Part shown: positions 9,188-15,936 of the stretch, in pieces | How positions within the stretch are numbered: position 1 is the stretch's first letter | Layout: each line of letters starts with the position of its first letter | Origin: Lactobacillus melliventris | GTDB lineage: Bacteria; Bacillota; Bacilli; Lactobacillales; Lactobacillaceae | Direction: 5' to 3' | DNA: 64,000 bases | Assembly (NCBI RefSeq): GCF_013346935.1 | Contig: NZ_JAAEEB010000003.1 | Coordinates: 186,001-250,000, forward strand | Notes under the pieces: generated by a model | What the model saw: only the letters and a program-made list of their open reading frames with translations | Told to the model about the DNA's origin: nothing | Database searches by the model: none | Made by a program: the position numbers and the translations under genes

Positions 9188-10759
9188 ATGAGTATTTCTT
9201 TAAATACCTGTATTTTAATTTTAAAAGAACACCATTTGCTTAAATCGAGTGCGGTCCAAGATACTATATCTTCTAAGATGGAATATGTGTCGTATGATTC
9301 GCGTGACGTCCATACTGATACACTATTCTTTTGTAAAGGTGCTGGTTTTCGTCCCACTTATTTGTCAATGGCGAAAGCTAATGGTGCTAATTGTTATGTA
9401 GCAGAACAACCATATCCAGAAGGTAAGGGAATGCATGCACTGATTGTGCGCAATGTTTCCAAAGCGATGGCGTTATTGTCTGCGGCATTTTTCCGTTTCC
9501 CGCAAGACGATTTATATTTAATCGCTATTACTGGTACTAAGGGCAAGACTACAACGGCCTACTTTTTAAAAGGGATGTTAGATCAAGTTAACGGCGGTAA
9601 AACGGCGTTAATTTCATCAGTCAATACAGTTGTAGGACCTAAAAAAGATGATACTTTTAAGTCAAGCTTGACCACACCTGAATCGCTTGATTTGTTCCGT
9701 GATATGCGAATAGCTGTAGACAACGGAATGACGCATATGGTTATGGAAGTTTCCAGCCAGGCCTATAAGAAGAATAGGGTATTTGGACTGACCTATGATC
9801 TGGGCTTTTTCTTAAATATTACACCTGATCATATCGGACCCAATGAGCATCCCAATTTCGCTGATTATTTACATTGTAAGTTGCAGCTGCTGGTTAATGC
9901 CCGTAAATGTATTATTAACGCTCAGACTGATCATTTTCCTGAAGTTTATGCTGCGGCCATGACTACTACAGATCCAGACAGTATTTACTTATTTGCTGAC
10001 GAGAAATTTACTAATCCCGATCTGAAGCAGACCATCGATTTTCGTTTTTCGACCCAAGAACTTGATATGTCACGGACCAGGTTTCAGGTGTTGTGTGTTA
10101 CCAGCAAAGCAAAGCAACTCAAAATAGCTGGCGATTACCAGTTAAAGATGTTAGGTGATTTTAACGAATCTAACGGTACTGCCGCAGTAATTGGTGCAGG
10201 ACTGGCCGGGATGAATTATGACGATGCTGCTAAAGGTATCAGTCAAGTTACCGTCCCTGGAAGAATGCAAACAGAAGTTACCAAGAAGCACGGAGTAGTG
10301 GTTGTGGACTTCGCACATAATGAAGCTTCAATGATGGCTCTTATGGGCTTTATGCAACGCGAATTTAATAATCCCAAAATTATTGTCGTTGTGGGGGCAC
10401 CTGGTGACAAAGGAGTTTCTCGTCGTCCCGGTTTTAGTAACAGTCTAAATGCCTACGCTGCTAAAGCCTTTCTGACAACAGATGATCCTGGCTTTGAAGA
10501 TCCCATGGATATAGCACAGGAAATTGATGCAGGGATCGATCATTCTAAAGTTGATGTCACAATAGAACTAGACCGTAAGAAGGCCATCCATGATGCAATC
10601 AGTATGTCCAAGCAGGGTGATGTTGTTCTGATCTGTGGTAAAGGTGAAGATAGTTATCAAAAGATCCGGGGAGTAGATACTCCTTATCCGTCTGATATTA
10701 CAGTTGCACAACAGGTAATTGATGAACTTGAAGGGCAAAAAGAACATTTTAACGGTTAG
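9188..10759 (+). CDS. murE: UDP-MurNAc-tripeptide synthetase (MurE, probably L-lysine-adding)
   Basis: Mur ligase of 523 residues that adds the third amino acid to the peptidoglycan stem peptide in the cytoplasm. Domain 1 contains YDSRDVHTDTLFFC, the ATP loop is ITGTKGKTTT (about residue 114), the central domain has MEVSSQAYKKNRV and LNITPDHIGPNEHP, and the C-terminal domain has VVDFAHNEAS. In the amino-acid specificity loop it reads TTDDPGFEDP. Lysine-adding MurE enzymes carry DDPxxxDP there, while meso-DAP enzymes carry DNPR, so L-Lys is the likely substrate. The ATG start has AGAGGAG upstream. The neighbour racD supplies the D-Asp used in L-Lys-D-Asp cross-bridges. Confidence 0.88.
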   Translation: MSISLNTCILILKEHHLLKSSAVQDTISSKMEYVSYDSRDVHTDTLFFCKGAGFRPTYLSMAKANGANCYVAEQPYPEGKGMHALIVRNVSKAMALLSAAFFRFPQDDLYLIAITGTKGKTTTAYFLKGMLDQVNGGKTALISSVNTVVGPKKDDTFKSSLTTPESLDLFRDMRIAVDNGMTHMVMEVSSQAYKKNRVFGLTYDLGFFLNITPDHIGPNEHPNFADYLHCKLQLLVNARKCIINAQTDHFPEVYAAAMTTTDPDSIYLFADEKFTNPDLKQTIDFRFSTQELDMSRTRFQVLCVTSKAKQLKIAGDYQLKMLGDFNESNGTAAVIGAGLAGMNYDDAAKGISQVTVPGRMQTEVTKKHGVVVVDFAHNEASMMALMGFMQREFNNPKIIVVVGAPGDKGVSRRPGFSNSLNAYAAKAFLTTDDPGFEDPMDIAQEIDAGIDHSKVDVTIELDRKKAIHDAISMSKQGDVVLICGKGEDSYQKIRGVDTPYPSDITVAQQVIDELEGQKEHFNG

Positions 10760-10773
10760 AAAAGCAGGTATTA

Positions 10774-11520
10774 ATGAAACATTTTTTTAGTATTATTGGC
10801 GGTATGGGTACGATTGCAACGGAAAGCTATGTCCGCATGATTAATCACCGTCTAAAGATTACCAAAGATCAGGACTATCTGAATTATATTTTGGTTAATG
10901 ATGCCCAAATTCCTGACCGCACGGCTTATATCAAAGACCATAGCCAACCTAATTTTTTCAATGCTTTGCGTGATGATGTGCTCCAGCAAGCAATGTTAAA
11001 GCCCGATTTTTTCGTGATGCCATGTAATACTGCACATTATTTTTATGACGACTTGGCTAAACTAACTGATATTCCTTTTTTACATATGATGCGTATTGCC
11101 GTTCATAAATTTGCAAGTGACTTTCCGCACGAAAAAAAGATTGGCTTGATTGCTACGGAAGGTTCGATTTATGATCATCTGTACGAAGACGAAATTAAAC
11201 AGGTAGGTTGTGAAGTAGAACTGGGTGGTCCTGAGATTCAACCACTGGTTACTGAGCTGATTTATTCTAACATTAAAGAAAAAGGCGTAGTTGATGGCGA
11301 ACTTTATCACCGCATATTACGCACCATGCATGATCAATATGGTTGTAATGTAATTTTACTTGGATGTACTGAATTATCTTTAGCTCAGGAAAAGGCGCCA
11401 GAGCATCCGTATAATGTTATTGATCCGCAAGTTATTATTGCTGATGTGGCAATTGAATTAGAACTAAAAATTCGTGCAGGAATGGATCCTAAAACTGCTA
11501 TAGAGAAATATATGTATTAA
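10774..11520 (+). CDS. racD: Aspartate racemase (RacD)
   Basis: Asp/Glu racemase family of 248 residues. The two catalytic cysteines sit in MPCNTAHYF and LLGCTELSL, and the N-terminal GGMGTIATESY motif is typical of aspartate racemases. It would make D-Asp from L-Asp in the cytoplasm. D-Asp is the interpeptide bridge residue in many lactobacilli (A4alpha L-Lys-D-Asp peptidoglycan). The start is 14 nt behind murE, in keeping with a single cell-wall transcript. A strong terminator ends the unit. Confidence 0.88.
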   Translation: MKHFFSIIGGMGTIATESYVRMINHRLKITKDQDYLNYILVNDAQIPDRTAYIKDHSQPNFFNALRDDVLQQAMLKPDFFVMPCNTAHYFYDDLAKLTDIPFLHMMRIAVHKFASDFPHEKKIGLIATEGSIYDHLYEDEIKQVGCEVELGGPEIQPLVTELIYSNIKEKGVVDGELYHRILRTMHDQYGCNVILLGCTELSLAQEKAPEHPYNVIDPQVIIADVAIELELKIRAGMDPKTAIEKYMY

Positions 11521-11550
11521 ATAAAGCGTAAGGTTTAATGCAAATTAAAT

Positions 11551-11586
11551 AGACTAGTAATCAATTTGATTATTAGTCTATTTTTT
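11551..11586 (+). terminator. Rho-independent terminator after racD
   Basis: AGACTAGTAATCA pairs with TGATTATTAGTCT (one G-U pair, 3-nt loop), followed after one A by six T. Confidence 0.85.
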
Positions 11587-11599
11587 CTCAAAAAAGGTA

Positions 11600-11646
11600 T
11601 TGACAATGTTTCTACTTGGTAGTAGTGTATTAGAAAAGTAATACAG
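11600..11646 (+). promoter_or_regulatory. Promoter with overlapping inverted-repeat operator for the small membrane protein
   Basis: TTGACA at 11600-11605 is followed with 17-nt spacing by a weak -10 (TAGTGT, 11623-11628). A 7-bp perfect inverted repeat, TGTATTA-6 nt-TAATACA, begins within that -10 and spans to about 11645. A protein bound there would block transcription. The dyad resembles sites of small GntR-family (YtrA-like) repressors, but no such regulator is in the window. Confidence 0.45.
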
Positions 11647-11666
11647 TTGAAAATGGGAGGGTTAAA

Positions 11667-11861
11667 ATGTTATATCTTTTATATATATTTATTGGCATAC
11701 TGATAATTCTGACTACTAATTTAGCAGTAACAGCAATTTTGAGCATTAGAGATGCTTATCGCAATCATCTTAAAGATCAGTTGTCATTTGGCACTGCCTT
11801 TAAGAAATATTTTGGTAAAAATAATAATATCCCTTTCCATCTGTCTGATTGGAAGTTTTAA
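11667..11861 (+). CDS. Small single-span membrane protein, unknown function
   Basis: A 64-residue ORF with GGGAGG 6 nt upstream of the ATG. The N-terminal half (about residues 1-27) is one hydrophobic helix; the rest is basic and polar and ends in PFHLSDWKF. I do not recognise a family. A dedicated promoter with an operator-like dyad just upstream and the good ribosome site support it as a real gene. It stands alone between the racD terminator and the riboflavin promoter. Confidence 0.6.
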   Translation: MLYLLYIFIGILIILTTNLAVTAILSIRDAYRNHLKDQLSFGTAFKKYFGKNNNIPFHLSDWKF

Positions 11862-11924
11862 GAAATTACTTTATTTAAGTTTGAGCTTATCATATATATA
11901 ATTTTATAAAACAACAAATTGCTA

Positions 11925-11953
11925 TTGCCGATATAGGATATCTATATTATACT
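11925..11953 (+). promoter_or_regulatory. Promoter of the riboflavin operon
   Basis: TTGCCG at 11925-11930 and TATACT at 11948-11953 with 17-nt spacing, about 20 nt upstream of the FMN riboswitch. Confidence 0.65.
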
Positions 11954-11970
11954 GGAATAAGTTGAATACG

Positions 11971-12100
11971 GTTTCTTCGGGGCAGGGTGTAATTCCCTAC
12001 CGACGGTGACAATTAATAATTGAAGTCCGTGACCCGCGTTTTGCGGTGGAACTAGTGTGAGTCTAGTACCGACAGTTAAAGTCTGGATGGGAGAAGAACA
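11971..12100 (+). promoter_or_regulatory. FMN riboswitch (RFN element)
   Basis: The conserved FMN aptamer strands are all visible: an opening TTCTTCGGGGCAGGGTG, then ATTCCCTACCGACGGTGAC, GAAGTCCGTGACCCG, TGAGTCTAGTACCGACAGT and the closing TCTGGATGGGAGAAGAA, which pairs back with the first strand. It sits between a promoter and a strong terminator (12173-12201) in front of ribD. The expected mode is therefore transcription termination when FMN is plentiful. Confidence 0.97.
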
Positions 12101-12172
12101 AACAAGATTAGACAGAAAACTCGCGTCGTTATTAAACTTCGCTGAAATCTTATTTGATGAATATAAAATAAG

Positions 12173-12201
12173 CCTCGTTGATTGAATCAACGAGGTTTTT
12201 T
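12173..12201 (+). terminator. Riboswitch-controlled terminator
   Basis: CCTCGTTGAT pairs perfectly with ATCAACGAGG around loop TGA, followed by six T. It lies between the FMN aptamer and the ribD ribosome site, as expected for the expression platform. Confidence 0.9.
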
Positions 12202-12222
12202 AATGCTTAGGAAGTGAAATTA

Positions 12223-13284
12223 GTGCAGGATAAGGATTATATGCAAATGGCAGTTCAAGAAGCATTGAAAGCTCAGGGAATGACTTGGACAAATCCTTTA
12301 GTTGGTGCAGTTTTGGTTAAAGACAATCAGGTTCTAGCGACCGGCTACCACCATCAATTTGGTAAGGAACACGCAGAAGTGAATACACTCTCACACTTAG
12401 CTGATCCCCAGCAGGCACAAGGTGCAACTTTGTATGTCACGCTAGAGCCTTGCAGCCATTACGGTAAACAACCTCCTTGCTGCAAAAAGGTCGCTGAGGC
12501 CGGAATCAAAAAAGTTGTTATTGGTCAGGTTGATCCTCATCAAATTGTAGCTGGCAAGGGTATTGAATATCTAGAAAGCCATGGGGTGCAAACTGAGATA
12601 ATCGGTGGTACAGAAAATTTAAATGTTGCTTATAATTTCTTTTATCACAAAAAGAGACCCTTTGTGACACTTAAATATGCAATGTCCATTGATGGCAAAA
12701 TTAATGCTGCAGGTAAAACGAGAACAATTTTGACTGGGGAAGCAGCTCAGGTGGATGTGCAAAAGTTGCGCTTGCAAAACCAAGCCGTTTTAATTGGAGC
12801 AAATACTTTGCGAATAGACAATCCGCTTTTAACGGTCAGAATTAAGAATTTACCCCATAAACCTATTCGAATAGTGCTGACTAAAGATGCTAATCAATTA
12901 GATTTTAACAGTCGCATGTTTAAGACGCATGGCGAAATCTGGCTATTAAGTAGAACTGAACTGACTCAAAAAGTTGCTGAAAACGTCCATTGCTATACTG
13001 TAGCTAAATGGACACCTTCAAAAATTGTGCAGCTTTTAGCCGACCATGAAATTCAATCACTACTAATTGAAGGTGGCAGCAATGTCCAAAGTCAATTTGT
13101 AGCAGCTAATTTGGCTGACGAAATAGTGACATACATTGCCCCTTTAGTTTTAGGCGGTACTGCATTACCCGCTGTGTTTGGCCAGGCTTTAGCAGAAAAG
13201 AGTGATTATCAACTTTTGGATGTTAAAAGATTCAATCAAGATGTCAGAATTCGTGTGAGGAGAAAAGAATGTTTACAGGAATAA
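12223..13284 (+). CDS. ribD: Bifunctional riboflavin deaminase/reductase RibD
   Basis: First enzyme after GTP cyclohydrolase in riboflavin synthesis: it deaminates the pyrimidine and reduces the ribose side chain. The N-terminal deaminase has the zinc motif HAEVNTL and PCSHYGKQPPC (about residues 45-85). The reductase domain follows, with VTLKYAMSIDGKI and LLIEGGSNVQSQF. The GTG at 12223 is preferred because AGGAAG lies about 8 nt upstream; the GTG at 12214 would overlap that site. It overlaps the next gene by 16 nt, indicating coupled translation. The FMN riboswitch upstream controls it. Confidence 0.95.
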   Translation: MQDKDYMQMAVQEALKAQGMTWTNPLVGAVLVKDNQVLATGYHHQFGKEHAEVNTLSHLADPQQAQGATLYVTLEPCSHYGKQPPCCKKVAEAGIKKVVIGQVDPHQIVAGKGIEYLESHGVQTEIIGGTENLNVAYNFFYHKKRPFVTLKYAMSIDGKINAAGKTRTILTGEAAQVDVQKLRLQNQAVLIGANTLRIDNPLLTVRIKNLPHKPIRIVLTKDANQLDFNSRMFKTHGEIWLLSRTELTQKVAENVHCYTVAKWTPSKIVQLLADHEIQSLLIEGGSNVQSQFVAANLADEIVTYIAPLVLGGTALPAVFGQALAEKSDYQLLDVKRFNQDVRIRVRRKECLQE

Positions 13285-13874
13285 TTCAAACTACGGGTAC
13301 AATTACTCGTTTGGAAATTAGTGAGCAACATGCAAGACTGGGTATTTGCGCTCCTAAATTGGTGCAAAAAGATTTGCCTTTAGGGGCAAGTATTGCCGTT
13401 AACGGTATTTGTTTAACCGTTACCGCTTGGAGTGATAATGATTTTGCAGTAGACGTGATGCCGGAAACAATGAAAAGAACTAATTTGGGCAATTTGCAAA
13501 AAGGTAGTTTGGTAAATTTAGAGCCATCACTGTCTTTGAACGGTAAGCTTGATGGTCATATTGTTGCGGGACATGTTGATACCACAGCTGAACTGGTAAA
13601 AAGGGATGAAAACGAAAATTCTATTGAGTTGGAATTTCAAGTACCACATAAGTATGCCCCATTTATTGTTGAAAAAGGGTCAATCGCCATTGATGGTATT
13701 AGTTTAACCGTAACAATGGCGCAAAATGATCATTTCGGAGTGAGCTTAATACCTTATACCATACAAAATACTACTTTGGCTCACTATCAAGTGCATGACA
13801 AAGTCAATATTGAAGTGGATATGATTGGTCGGTACGCTGTCAAACAAATTCAAGCTTGGAAAAAGGAATTTTAA
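13269..13874 (+). CDS. ribE: Riboflavin synthase alpha chain RibE
   Basis: 201-residue enzyme that dismutates two lumazine molecules into riboflavin. It starts with the family hallmark MFTGIIQTTG and contains the two repeated barrel halves, each with an ISLTV/ICLTVT-type motif (GICLTVTAW and GISLTVTMA) and a SIAVNG/SIAIDG counterpart. It overlaps ribD at the front. Its stop codon overlaps an upstream in-frame ATG of the next gene (TAATG). Confidence 0.95.
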   Translation: MFTGIIQTTGTITRLEISEQHARLGICAPKLVQKDLPLGASIAVNGICLTVTAWSDNDFAVDVMPETMKRTNLGNLQKGSLVNLEPSLSLNGKLDGHIVAGHVDTTAELVKRDENENSIELEFQVPHKYAPFIVEKGSIAIDGISLTVTMAQNDHFGVSLIPYTIQNTTLAHYQVHDKVNIEVDMIGRYAVKQIQAWKKEF

Positions 13875-13885
13875 TGGAGGAAAAA

Positions 13886-15112
13886 ATGACGGAACAACTG
13901 AATGAAAAAATGCAAAAGGTATTGCAGCATATGCTGACAGGTGGGTTGGTCATTGTGGCTGATTCGCCGCAACGTGAGTCTGAAGGGGATATGATTGGTC
14001 TGGCTGAAAAGGTTACACCACAAGCAGTTAATATGATGATCACTAAGGCGCGCGGACTTTTATGTGTGCCGATGAGTAAGGCATATGCTGACCGTCTGCA
14101 ACTAAAACCAATTGAAACTGGTTCGAACGATACTTTTGGCACGGCTTTTACTCTTAGTGTTGATTCTACTGAAACCACTACGGGAATTTCAGCTTTTGAC
14201 CGTGCTAAAACTATTAAAAAATTGGCTGATCCTAATAGCCAGTGGACTGATTTTTATCATCCAGGTCATGTTTTTCCTTTGGTAGCTAAAGAAGGCGGTG
14301 TACTGGAGCGCACAGGTCATACTGAAGCTGCTTTGGATCTGGCTAGATTGGCAGGAGTTGCACCTGTAGGCTTTATTTGCGAGTGCATTAAAAAAGACGG
14401 AACAATGGCCAGACGCAAAGACTTGAAATCTTTGGCAGAAGGACTCGGCATTCCTTATTTGACTATTGAAGAGTTAATTGCATACCGCAAGAATATGGCA
14501 AATAAAGATTTGGCGATTGAATCTTTTACCAAGGTTGACTTTCCCACAAAATATGGCCACTTCCAGCTTGAAGGTTTCAGAGATACAAAGCACCCTGAAA
14601 AGCAGCCGACTTTATTAATTAGCAAGGGTGAAGTTAAAAAAGATGAGCCCCTTTTGTTGCGACTTCATAGTGAGTGCTTAACGGGGGATGTTTTTGGCTC
14701 TAAACGCTGTGATTGTGGCGCTCAATTGGCTGCAGCGTTAACTAAAATTGAAGAAAATGGTTCAGGAGCGGTTTTATACTTGCGTCAAGAAGGTCGCGGA
14801 ATTGGCCTGGAGAATAAATTACGTGCTTATAAGCTGCAAGATGAAGGTATGAATACAGTTGAAGCTAACCAGCATCTTGGCTTGCCGGTTGACGCACGCC
14901 GCTACAATGTCGCTGCTGAAATTTTAAGACAAAAAGGCGTGAGCGAAGTTGAATTAATGACCAATAATCCGGATAAAGTAACGCAATTAGAAAACTATGG
15001 TATTAAAGTTACTAAACGTATTCCAGTTGAGGTCGGAATGACTGCAGAAAATAAAAATTACTTGGCTACTAAAAAGCATGAAATGAATCATATTTTAAAC
15101 GAGGTAGATTAA
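13886..15112 (+). CDS. ribBA: Bifunctional DHBP synthase / GTP cyclohydrolase II (RibBA)
   Basis: Fusion that supplies both riboflavin precursors. The N-terminal DHBP synthase has DSPQRESEGDMIGLAE (the usual RExEGD acidic loop) and HTEAALDLARLAG. The C-terminal GTP cyclohydrolase II has the zinc site CLTGDVFGSKRCDCGAQL and LRQEGRGIGLENK. I place the start at ATG 13886, because GGAGG (13877-13881) sits at ideal spacing; ATG 13874 and TTG 13856 are in frame upstream. The lumazine synthase gene follows 1 nt after the stop. Confidence 0.95.
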   Translation: MTEQLNEKMQKVLQHMLTGGLVIVADSPQRESEGDMIGLAEKVTPQAVNMMITKARGLLCVPMSKAYADRLQLKPIETGSNDTFGTAFTLSVDSTETTTGISAFDRAKTIKKLADPNSQWTDFYHPGHVFPLVAKEGGVLERTGHTEAALDLARLAGVAPVGFICECIKKDGTMARRKDLKSLAEGLGIPYLTIEELIAYRKNMANKDLAIESFTKVDFPTKYGHFQLEGFRDTKHPEKQPTLLISKGEVKKDEPLLLRLHSECLTGDVFGSKRCDCGAQLAAALTKIEENGSGAVLYLRQEGRGIGLENKLRAYKLQDEGMNTVEANQHLGLPVDARRYNVAAEILRQKGVSEVELMTNNPDKVTQLENYGIKVTKRIPVEVGMTAENKNYLATKKHEMNHILNEVD

Positions 15113-15113
15113 C

Positions 15114-15587
15114 ATGAAAGAAATTATCGGCAACATTGCCCAAGGACAGGATAAAAAGATTGGTATTGTCGTTGCTCAGTTTAATGGTGTGGTAACCGAT
15201 CGTCTCCTTTCTGGAGCAGTGGCACAATTAAAAAAATCGGGCGTGAAAGATGAAAATATTGTGATTGTGAGAGTACCCGGTGCCTTTGAAATTGCTCGTA
15301 CAGTCAATTGCCTGGCAAAGAGTGGCAAAGTCGATGGCATTATTGCTTTAGGAGCTGTAATTAGAGGCGAAACAGCTCACTTTACCTATGTTTGTGAAGG
15401 TACTACTTCTCAGCTAGCAGCTGCATCAGCTAATGGACCGGTTCCAGTCATGTTTGGTGTACTCATGACCGACACGGTTGCACAAGCAACCGATCGTGCT
15501 GGTGGTAAAGCGGGCAATAAAGGAGCTGAGTGTGCCACAGATGTGTTAGAAGTCTTAAATATCGAAGAACAAATTAAACAACTATAA
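15114..15587 (+). CDS. ribH: 6,7-dimethyl-8-ribityllumazine synthase RibH
   Basis: 157-residue lumazine synthase, which condenses the RibA- and RibB-derived precursors. Motifs: VVAQFNGVVTDRL, VPGAFEIARTV, ALGAVIRGETAHF with the catalytic His, and FGVLMTDTVAQATDRAGGKAGNKG. It is last in a complete four-gene pathway, so the cell should make riboflavin itself, which many lactobacilli cannot. ACGAGGT precedes the ATG. Confidence 0.95.
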   Translation: MKEIIGNIAQGQDKKIGIVVAQFNGVVTDRLLSGAVAQLKKSGVKDENIVIVRVPGAFEIARTVNCLAKSGKVDGIIALGAVIRGETAHFTYVCEGTTSQLAAASANGPVPVMFGVLMTDTVAQATDRAGGKAGNKGAECATDVLEVLNIEEQIKQL

Positions 15588-15619
15588 TTTTTAAGTGTAT
15601 TTCCTTAATAAAGAAATAG

Positions 15620-15654
15620 CAAGTCATTTTTAGAAATAGAAGTGGCTTGTTTTT
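15620..15654 (+). terminator. Probable terminator of the riboflavin operon
   Basis: CAAGTCA pairs with TGGCTTG (one G-U) across a 16-nt AT-rich loop, followed by TTTTT. It lies 33 nt after ribH. The AT-rich stretch from here to 15840 holds nothing I can identify. Confidence 0.6.
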
Positions 15655-15840
15655 GGTCTTAGTGGCTTTTAGCGGCTTGCTATTAGTTTTTATTGTTAGT
15701 TGATTGATATTAAAATTATTAAATCTAATTTTGAAAGCTTATATGCATATACTAGCCATTAATAGTAAAAATGTTATTTTAATTTGTTATTAATATTAAT
15801 TTTCTGGCTCTTTTAAGCATTTTTATGAAAATAATTCTAT

Positions 15841-15869
15841 TTGCAATGTTATTAAATGAAGTATATACT
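15841..15869 (+). promoter_or_regulatory. Candidate promoter of the surface protein gene
   Basis: TTGCAA at 15841-15846, 17-nt spacer, TATACT at 15864-15869. It lies about 70 nt upstream of the start codon in an otherwise featureless AT-rich gap. Confidence 0.5.
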
Positions 15870-15936
15870 GAAATTGTAATAATATACATACTTTTTTAGT
15901 AGCAAAATTAGATTAATTTTATCATTGAGGTGGAAA

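Noticed and set aside
14641-15112. Separate GTP cyclohydrolase II gene
   Set aside because: The zinc and arginine motifs are in the same uninterrupted frame as the DHBP synthase domain, so it is one fused RibBA protein.
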